A DNA stretch of 64,000 nucleotides from Laburnicola sp. R22_1 (lineage: Eukaryota; Ascomycota; Dothideomycetes; Pleosporales; Didymosphaeriaceae): assembly GCA_014281115.1 (NCBI GenBank), contig JACONQ010000010.1, forward strand, positions 124,001-188,000. The letters are read 5' to 3'. This document shows positions 56,795 to 64,000 of this stretch, in pieces (position 1 is the first letter of the stretch; each line of letters begins with the position of its first letter). The notes under the pieces were generated by a model. The model did no database searches. It was not told the origin of the DNA and saw only the letters and a list, made by a program, of their open reading frames with translations. The position numbers and the translations under genes are program-made.

Positions 56795-58238
56795 CTACTT
56801 CCCCTTCCCCCACCTCCTCCCAATCTCCCCCTCACTAAACCGCCTCGTCTTGCTCCTCAACATGTCCGCCCTCTCCTCCAACGACATATCCATCTGCGCC
56901 CCCAGCGGAACCAAACATCTAGCCAAATGCTCATAATTCTTCGCCAGCAAGCTAAACGTAATCATCAGGTAATCGATATTATAAAAAACGAGCGCGTGTT
57001 CGGCCGCATATGTGGATTTTTGCGAGAGGAAGGAAATCGGGTGGTCGCGCCAGTGGCGCATCGGGTTGAGGTGGTGCGACGTGTGGTAGCCGTCGTTGAA
57101 GCAGTAGCGGTTGCTCTGTGGGCGGGGCGTTAGGTTGGGTTCGGTAGATACGTGGGGAGGTTGTGCATGCTTACCGCGACGTCGATGACGGTAATGCTCG
57201 ATCGAAAGTCCGAGTCTGGCTGTGCTTCATCTACAAAAGCGTGCTGGGCCCAATTGCCAATCATCAAGCCCAGCCGCATAATAGCCAGCGGCACGAGGAA
57301 GACGAAGAACGTCGCCCGCGCGCTCACGTACGTGAACATGGCGTACAAGAAGATGTAATTCGCAATTTCGCACGCGCCCGCTTTGAGGGCGAGATCGGGT
57401 TTGCGCGTGCGGAGAAAGTAGCGTGGGAGGTCGAGCCAGACGAAGAAGTAGAAGCGGGCGACGTAGTGGAGGAAGTGCCAGACGGAGTCGCGCTGGTAGC
57501 GCACCGTCGAGGAGAGGTCATTGGGCCCGTTGCCTTCGACGTGGTGGTGCTTGACGTGGTGGAAGTAGTATGAGTTCCAGGTGTGGCCCATGAGCGGGTC
57601 CATGACGTAGGGGAATGCGAGGTCGATGGCGGCGTACTTCTTGTTCAAGATGCCGCGCATGTGGATGTGCTGGTGCATCATCAGCGTGTAAGAACCCATG
57701 TAGTAGATCTGCATGGCGAAGTGGAGCGGGCCGTGCCACCAGTGGAAGTTGTAGAAGAGGTATAGGGCCGAGGGGATGCTCGTGGTAAGGTAGAGGAGGA
57801 GGTGCGTGAGCATGACGACGTCGGTGTCTACGCGGACGACGGAGCGGCCCCATCGTACGTACGGGTCGATGATGTATTTGCGGAGGAGCGGGTTCGTGAT
57901 GTCGGGGCAGTCGTGCGTGACGAAGACGGTGGGCTCGAACTTGTCGGATGTGGGGTTGTTCAGCTCCTTCATGTGCGCGAGGGCTTGCTCTTCGGCTTCT
58001 TGGGCGTCTGGTGGTGTGAGCAACCTCGCAGGGGAGAGCGCGATGGACACGGCATACCTTCGGGCGACGCCGAGTCGAAGCGTGTGTGCTTGGTGCCAGC
58101 GTCGTCGTCGTCATCCTGAGCCTGTTCTGGCTTGCCATTGCTGTTCTGGTGCCTCTCGTAGTCCTTCTGTAGGATGTCTAAGACCATGCGGTCCTGCGTC
58201 GTAAGCTGCGCATCTGGCTGGAAATACAGATTCACCAT
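56795..58238 (-). CDS. Membrane fatty-acid desaturase family protein
   Basis: Three exons (58238-58058, 58007-57175, 57115-56795), introns of 50 and 59 bp, and 444 residues from ATG 58238 (MVNLYFQPDA). The three iron-binding histidine boxes are complete: H172-Q-H-I-H176, H210-H-V-K-H-H-H216 and H349-T-S-H-H353. An NWAQH motif lies at 312-316. Hydrophobic segments lie at about 124-148 and 275-311. The family inserts double bonds into (or hydroxylates) acyl chains in the ER using di-iron. Substrate and position cannot be told from sequence. The N-terminus has an acidic run (DDDDD) and no cytochrome b5 domain. Confidence 0.88.
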
Positions 58239-59686
58239 GCTAACGAGACCGGCCTCTGAAGGCAGAAGAGACGGCAGGGCACAATGGAGAGCTTGGTGAA
58301 AGATACAGGAGAAACGAGAGAAGACAATGTCGCTGCGGACTGCAGTCTAGGCGGGGCTAGTCAGGTACGAGGGGCCCGGGGTGCCACGAAAAGTCGCGGC
58401 TCTGCAGTGCCTAGGTGGTGTGGTCTACGCGTGATAATGACAGTATGCCGTAGACTACATGTGCCAGGAGGAACCGCGGCCGCTTCTTATGGGCACGATA
58501 CTGATCAGGTGTTGTCGCGCTCTCCAGGGCTCTGCGACGCGCAAAAATGGGTTCGCGTCCAAATTCAGGGTTGCGCTAGTGGCGCCTCGTGATTGGCTGA
58601 TCTCCAGCCCTCCCCACACTCTACCTATCTGAAAGAAGACTTCGCGCACTCTCGGTACACGGCCACAGTCTACCATCTTACCTACACTCAAGCTCTCCTT
58701 CTTCCTCATGCTGCCGACCCTATCATCTACAAGTGTTATAGTAACGGGAACGTCAGACTTTGCTTCACCGAGACACAGCTCCATCTGCCACGTGTTATGC
58801 CGTTCACGGTAGCTTTGGTACCTAATCCTGTACCAAAATTCGATTGACGACATCTTAGAACTTCCCTGACCAAGTTCCGGACCTCTTAGTGAACTACCAT
58901 GGTCACCGTGACGTAGGACTGACAGACTTTGCAATAGTCGATTTTCTGCACTGTGAATGTCGATTCTTAGGGCAACTTTTGAACCGCAAGCGGCAGGAGC
59001 ACATGCTGCTTGATAGCTTCGGACACGTGGTAATCGCTGTGTCCCGTACTGCGCTTGCTACTCTGTGCATTAATGGGCAAGTCTTGAGCAAGTTGAGAGA
59101 GATAGGCAGGCCACGAACTAGCTAGCTTTGCCAGTGTTCTTGTGCGCATACTTGGTTCATAATAATTGTTGCAATCAACACGATTTTGTCAGTGGAAGGG
59201 GCCGAAATTTTTTTTTCAGGCGATATGTGACTCACAAGGAGCCGAACCAAAGTTCAACACAACTATACTTCTATCACATGCGACTCTATAGGTATTCATT
59301 GTGGAATCAATTTGATTTAGTCGCGACCCGTGATAAAAATCACCTCAAGATAAGGTACTCGGTCAAATGTCTAAAGCTTATGATGTTCCAAAGGGCCCCC
59401 AATATATACCATACAGGATTCAACCCTTTGACTGGAGACTGAAATATCCAAGACCAGCAGATAGTAGCTAACTGCTCCAAATCCTTCATCTCTTAACAAC
59501 AATTCCAAAACCAACCAGTAGAAGAAAACAACAAAATACAGACAGCAAGACCCCATACCATCCATCCAAGCCGCCTAATAACCGAATAATGTCGCCTTCT
59601 TACACATATCCTACCTTACACCTCCTTTCAAAAATCAGCCCCACCTCTAAGACAGTGTTGTCGGGTACTCACCCCTTCTCCTCCAC
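58239..59686. other. Intergenic; repeat family C copy 2; no supported gene
   Basis: ORFs of 60-160 codons on both strands overlap one another. One of them (59128-59442) reads through the repeated segment at 59160-59290. None has domain support. Confidence 0.5.
59160..59290 (+). repeat. Dispersed repeat family C, copy 2
   Basis: AATTGTTGCAATCAACACGA, GGGGCCGAAATTTTTTTTTC, GGCGATATGTGACTCACAAG, GAGCCGAACCAAAGTTCAAC and ACAACTATACTTCTATCACA. It is the inverted partner of 50447-50575. Similarity ends abruptly near GACTCTAT on one side and AATTGTT on the other. Confidence 0.8.
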
Positions 59687-60118
59687 TCACTCATTAACCA
59701 CCCTAACCACCAAATAAAGCCCAACTCCAACTGTAGCGAGGAGTACAACACTAGTGAAAAGTCCAAGACACGACAGCGGTATCTCCGGTAGAAGGCCCCT
59801 CCCCCGTGCCGCAGCGAGGACCGGGTGTGTAGTCGGTAGGACGGGGGGCGGCGTGGACCCGGCCGGGCGAGACGTAGCGGTGGGGTTGGCGAACGTGTTG
59901 TAGGTTCCAGGTGTTGGCACTTCGTGAGGGTTGGCGGTTGGTTCGGAGCTGCGGGGTGCCGCGGCGAGGTTGGCCATTCTGGAGAGGGGGTGGATGGTTG
60001 GTGGGGAGGGACTGCGGGGCGCGGTGAGGTAGGCGTATGTTCTGTAGGGTGGTGGTGTTGGAGGGCGAGATGGGGCGGTGTTGGCGGGGGTGTTGGCGGG
60101 GGTGTTGTAGCGTGCCAT
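59687..60118 (-). CDS. Proline-rich tail-anchored membrane protein
   Basis: A single exon of 143 residues starts at ATG 60118 (MARYNTPANT). Residues 1-110 are Pro/Thr/Ala-rich and disordered. Residues 115-139 are one hydrophobic segment (SCLGLFTSVVLLATVGVGLY) just before a four-residue end (VVNE), the layout of a tail-anchored protein. A TATA box lies about 100 bp upstream. No family recognised. A longer frame on the same strand (59647-60330) is Pro-rich by composition only. Confidence 0.6.
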   Translation of the reverse strand: MARYNTPANTPANTAPSRPPTPPPYRTYAYLTAPRSPSPPTIHPLSRMANLAAAPRSSEPTANPHEVPTPGTYNTFANPTATSRPAGSTPPPVLPTTHPVLAAARGRGLLPEIPLSCLGLFTSVVLLATVGVGLYLVVRVVNE

Positions 60119-60212
60119 TTTGTGAGGGTGGGTGGTGGTGGTTGGTGCTGGATTGGAAGAGGATGGTTTGGTGGTTGTGGTTGGTGTGGGACTGAAGGAG
60201 GAGGGGGGAAGG

Positions 60213-60221
60213 GTTTTATAA
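60213..60221 (-). promoter_or_regulatory. TATA box of the tail-anchored protein gene
   Basis: The minus strand reads TTATAAAAC, about 95 bp upstream of ATG 60118. Confidence 0.45.
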
Positions 60222-60849
60222 GTGACGGTGGGATGGAGGCGCCAATTACCTTGGTATTAGCATTATGGAGTGCCGGCTGGGGAGGAAATTCAATCTTTTG
60301 GGGAGCGGGTGAGTCATTTGGGCGAACCATGGTTGGGCATTGCTATATTTGTACCTCGATACAGGATATGGTTGTGATGAGGTCGGCACCCCATAGTGCC
60401 GGCTTGTAATATTAGCGCGCCATGCTTTCGTTTCTGCGCCATGGTTGGCACGTCTGTAGTCTACCCATTCTTTAGTCTACTTTGCGCGCGTCATCAGCTC
60501 AATCACATGTATTCAAGACTTTTGCACAGAGCTGGTACACAGAAAAAGGGTTATAGCTTGATTTTCTTTTGCCATAGTATAGCTGCGGGATGCAGCTTTG
60601 TTCACAAAAAGAATAGTCTACTTTGAATTAGCGGACCGTAACTTGGACAAGCATGTGATGGTTACCACGCTGATTGGCCCACAATTGGTAGAGCTACCCA
60701 GTATCTACAGTGACAAGTGACAGTACATGCGTGGCAAATAAGTGTCACGCAGCTGTCTCAGCCTGTCTGATGTCTGGTTCTCGTCATTTAGTGTGGGCTA
60801 GGGAATGTTAAGAAGACGGTGCAGCATCGCACGTGCCTTTTCAAGTCCT

Positions 60850-60857
60850 TATATAAA
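60850..60857 (+). promoter_or_regulatory. TATA box of the acidic nuclear protein gene
   Basis: TATATAAA lies about 266 bp before ATG 61123 and is followed by a CT-rich leader. Confidence 0.4.
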
Positions 60858-61122
60858 TCCATCCCCAACTCCCCATATACCACTTACAAAGCTCTATTTC
60901 TCTTCTGCACCCCGGCTTCCCATCTTCATACTTTGATTCACCTTCACCCTCGCCCTTACACTATTCTACCCACCGCCAAGGCCATTCACAACCGCAGCAC
61001 AATAGCTAGCAGGAACCTATTGTCCACTGAGCGAAACTCGAGGTATAAATCTCGTCCTGCACCTCACTACACGCACCTCCTCAACTCTCGCTACAAAGCT
61101 CTGCACGTCCACATCTACATCC

Positions 61123-62337
61123 ATGTCGACATCCACGGTTCTCGACAAAGCAATGGAGTCTTCCAAGGACAGCGACAAGCAGCCTCCCGCCCCAACATTG
61201 CGCAAACGCAGCATTGAACCCGAGCCCGAGGTTCCCAGCAAGCGCCCGCGGTACAGCGAGATTGAGACACCCACGCTCACCCACACCTTCTGCGCCCAAA
61301 CCTACAACTACTCCCCGGGCCCCTACTCGCACCCCTACGCCAGCGCCAACGGGACCCCCCACGCCACCTCCCGGGCCCACCCAGCACCCCCAAACGCCAC
61401 CAACTACCTCGATCTTCTGCGCCAGCGGGGCTCACAGATGATCAGCCCACACCCTCCAGGGGTGCTGCTCCCGCCTCCCACCACAGCAGCCATCCCCCCT
61501 CCCGGCCCCACTCGCCACACCATCCCACCGCCCTCCACCGCCGGCATACCCACTCCTGATGCACCTCGCCACCCTCAAACGAGTAGCGCCCCAAAAGAAG
61601 GCACAGCGGAGCACCCCATCACGATCTCCGACTCCGACGCTGGACCGTCCCAGGCCCCTCCAAAAGAAAAAACCCCTCCTCCTCCGCGCCAATCCTTCGC
61701 CGACGCCCCCTCCTTCGCCAAACTCGCCACCTACGAAGCCTCTTACCGCGCATACCGCGCGCGCGTCGCGACCGCAAAGCTTAACGGGGACCCGTGGCCG
61801 CCCGTGCCGGAGGAGCTGCGGGTACGGCGGGGGGGAGGGTGCGAATCGGGGGCGCATGCGCATCCGGATGTGGTGGGGAGGGTGAAGTTTGCGTGGATGG
61901 AGTTTGCGGCTAGGGAATTGGCGGAGGAGGAGGCGAAGGCTGGGAAGACGGTTGGTGGGGGAGAAAACGGGGGGAGGGGGAAGAAGGGGCGTGGGAAGGG
62001 GAAGAAGAAGGGGGGTGAGGATAAGGATGGAGAGGGGAGGAATGCGGGGAGGAATGCGGGGGAAGCGGAGAGGGAGAGGAGGAGGCTGTTTTTTGAGAAG
62101 AAGGAAGAAAGGGATAGGGCGAATGCGGAGCATATTCGTCGGGTGGAGGAGAAACAGAGGGGAAAAGCCAAGGCGGAGGCTGAGAGGAAGGAAGGTGGGG
62201 AGGAGGCTGGGGAGATGGAGAGGGAGGAGTCTGGGGATGGGGATGTGTTGGATGATCTTTTTGATGATGATGATGGGGAGATGGAGGGGAAGTTTGCTAG
62301 GGATGGGTTGGACGATCTTTTTGATGATGATGCCTAA
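61123..62337 (+). CDS. Disordered nuclear protein with a SUMO-interacting-like motif
   Basis: A single exon of 404 residues starts at ATG 61123 (MSTSTVLDKA). The N-terminal half is Pro-rich with a likely nuclear signal (SKRPR, 39-43). Residues 166-172 (ITISDSD) fit a SUMO-interacting motif, hydrophobic core then acidic/Ser. Residues about 255-370 are highly charged and helical, Lys/Glu/Arg-rich (GRGKKGRGKGKKKGGEDKD; ERERRRLFFEKKEERDRANA). The tail has two copies of LDDLFDDD, the second at the very C-terminus. Function unknown. Base use becomes very G-rich on the plus strand after about 61800. Confidence 0.7.
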   Translation: MSTSTVLDKAMESSKDSDKQPPAPTLRKRSIEPEPEVPSKRPRYSEIETPTLTHTFCAQTYNYSPGPYSHPYASANGTPHATSRAHPAPPNATNYLDLLRQRGSQMISPHPPGVLLPPPTTAAIPPPGPTRHTIPPPSTAGIPTPDAPRHPQTSSAPKEGTAEHPITISDSDAGPSQAPPKEKTPPPPRQSFADAPSFAKLATYEASYRAYRARVATAKLNGDPWPPVPEELRVRRGGGCESGAHAHPDVVGRVKFAWMEFAARELAEEEAKAGKTVGGGENGGRGKKGRGKGKKKGGEDKDGEGRNAGRNAGEAERERRRLFFEKKEERDRANAEHIRRVEEKQRGKAKAEAERKEGGEEAGEMEREESGDGDVLDDLFDDDDGEMEGKFARDGLDDLFDDDA

Positions 62338-62560
62338 GGGCGAGATGATGTATAGCTAGAATGTTACAATGGTATGATTCGTACAACATGGAATATGCCA
62401 GAATAGCTTCTGAGCTCAAACATCCTTTGTTCACTGTACACATAATGCTTTGTTTACTATTACGCACCCAACCTTGGATAGGAAATAAACCACACATGTC
62501 GAAAACCCTGAAAGCCGCCCAAGAACCATGAACGATACCACACCACCACGTCCACCCCCC

Positions 62561-63971
62561 TCACTTCTTCTTCGAGAACTTATTCGGCGTGAGCTTGTAC
62601 CGGTTAAGCGGCGGCCCAGATACCGGTTTCCTCGCCTTGGCCGGCTCAGACTTTTCCACGCGAGACGTGCCAGCGACGCCCTTCTTCTTCTCATCTCTGA
62701 CCTCTAGCGCTGCGCTGGCTCGGGATCGCGGGGGAGTTTCAACGCGCTTTGTGGGCGGCGCCATCTGTGCACTCGCTGCCTCAGCCAGGCTGCGCTTTTT
62801 CGAGACAGTGGCGCTACTATTGTCTCGCTGGGTGCGGACAGCCTTGGATGGTGCAGCGGTGGAATCCTTGCGGGTGGAAGATGCGTGCGCCTTGCGAGGA
62901 GCAGCTGCCTTGTTCGCTGCAACAGCCCAGCTCGACTCCTTCATACCCCCATCGCCGTCTATGTTCACCACATCCCGCCCACCATCTCCACCACTCTTCC
63001 TATCCCTCTTCCTCACAAGCACAGACTACTTCTCGCGTATGAACTTGATCTTCTCCCCAGTCGCGCCCTTCTCAAACCGGAAGTGCTTCGTAGACCCATG
63101 TCTAGGCATCGGCCGCTGGAGTTTCGCATCATACCTAAAGTCCCGCGGAAGCGCATGCATCATTTCTCCGCTCCTGACGACGCGGGCGAACATGAGCTGT
63201 GTGATGGAGAGTTTTCCGCTGCCGATGTTGAACGAGTCAGGGTTGTGCGGGTTGCGGGCGATTAGGTGGATTGGGCGGGTGACGCAGACTTCTGCGGGGC
63301 TGGTCTTCGGGTTCACGTTGTTCTGGAATAGTGCATCTGGTGGTTAGTACGGTATGGAGGGAGATGTGCTTGCCAGCCATGTAGCGGGCGACGTGACTTA
63401 CGAACGATTGGAGGAACTCGAGATGGCGCGCGTCGATGGTAGGGTCCCCGGTTCCCACGTGCCGTCTACTGTAGCCCAGCGTGGGCTTGTAGTTCTTCTT
63501 GAGCTTCTCCATTCTGGACTTGAAGGCCTTGCTGTCCGTCGCTTGGTGGAGACTCAGGGCTGGATTGGCCTTCATTGTGCGCTTTATTTTTTTGATGTAC
63601 TGCAGCGCCCCGATTGATTCCTCGCCCATTACTTTTTCTGGCTTCTCGCGCAAAAGTTTGCGGATGATGAGCGCCTGTGCTTCTTTGGGCACACTGGCCC
63701 TGGCAAAGCGCTTCTTGAGCTGCTCGCGGCTCACCCTGCGACGCTTCGGGTACTCCTTGATGTAGGGGGCGTCGAGGTCGAAGTCGCTCGCGGCGTCGAC
63801 AGCTTTACGCTTCTTGCATGCTTTGGCGGTATTGGAGCCGGTGCCGCGGTCATTCTTCTCTGCCCTCTCGACGTTATCGGACTCCTCACTCTTCTGCCGC
63901 TTGCGCTTGTTCTCGACTTCGGATGCGGAAATGTTGCCAGCCTTGCGCTTCAGGCCTCGAACCAGCACCAT
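62561..63971 (-). CDS. Basic nuclear protein with an in-frame TAG
   Basis: Exon 1 (63971-63402) and exon 2 (from 63322) are joined over a 79-bp intron (GTAAGT...TTCCAG). The frame reaches TAG 63026-63028 after 288 residues, then stays open in the same frame to 62561, for 443 residues in all. The bases around the stop read KFIREK-stop-SVLVRKRDRK, where Gln (CAG) would be natural. The protein is Lys/Arg-rich, with nuclear signals (KRKRQK, KKRKAV, KRRRV), helical blocks (VPKEAQALIIRKLLREK) and a folded-looking region (TRPIHLIARNPHNPDSF; LMFARVVRSGEMMHALP). Family not recognised. The part after the stop is disordered and ends NKFSKKK. Confidence 0.62.
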
Positions 63972-64000
63972 TGTGACACGAGAATCTGACGTTGATGTGA

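Overview
The window looks like nuclear DNA of a filamentous ascomycete, most likely a Dothideomycete (an inference, not proven). Genes have short introns of 50-98 bp with GT(A/G)-AG ends and CTGAC-type branch points. The transposons are pogo/Fot-type and Ty3/Gypsy. The repeats are saturated with TpA and poor in CpA, the signature of repeat-induced point mutation (RIP). The sequence divides sharply into AT-rich, gene-free tracts (about 241-23640, 29150-34000 and short patches near 47.8 and 51 kb) and gene-bearing tracts of normal composition.

AT-rich tract 1 (241-23640) holds two decayed Gypsy elements, one on each strand. Each is split by a pogo-type DNA transposon with TA target duplications (5369-7219 and 17156-19035). 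The first pogo copy keeps one unbroken transposase frame of 550 codons containing 12 stops, all TAA or TAG. Between the two Gypsy elements lie a 46-bp tandem repeat, copies of two small dispersed repeat families (called A and B here), a 483-bp (AAATAAT)n array, and the larger tandem repeat from which that array seems to have expanded. AT-rich tract 2 (29150-34000) holds a 278-bp solo LTR with a 5-bp target duplication and a third, different pogo element on the minus strand.

Gene tract 1 (23.8-29.1 kb) has a RING-finger gene, a hypothetical single-pass membrane protein, an F-box-like protein and a frameshifted RING pseudogene. Gene tract 2 (34.5-64 kb) has a long nuclear coiled-coil protein, a divergent pair of DHCR24-like FAD oxidoreductase paralogues, an alpha/beta-hydrolase remnant, a secreted YcaC-type isochorismatase with a convergent small secreted ORF, two more RING genes (one with a nonsense codon), a WD40-like gene with an in-frame TAG, a secreted lysozyme-like protein, a fatty-acid desaturase, a tail-anchored proline-rich protein, an acidic nuclear protein, and a basic nuclear protein with an in-frame TAG.

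Three points stand out. Four RING genes in 25 kb share the same atypical C-x-H-x-[FY]-G core. Three otherwise open genes carry one TAG each, every one explicable by a RIP-type change (CpA to TpA or TpG to TpA). Short dispersed repeat families A, B and C recur across both compartments without any coding capacity I can recognise. No operon-like, CRISPR or rRNA features are present.
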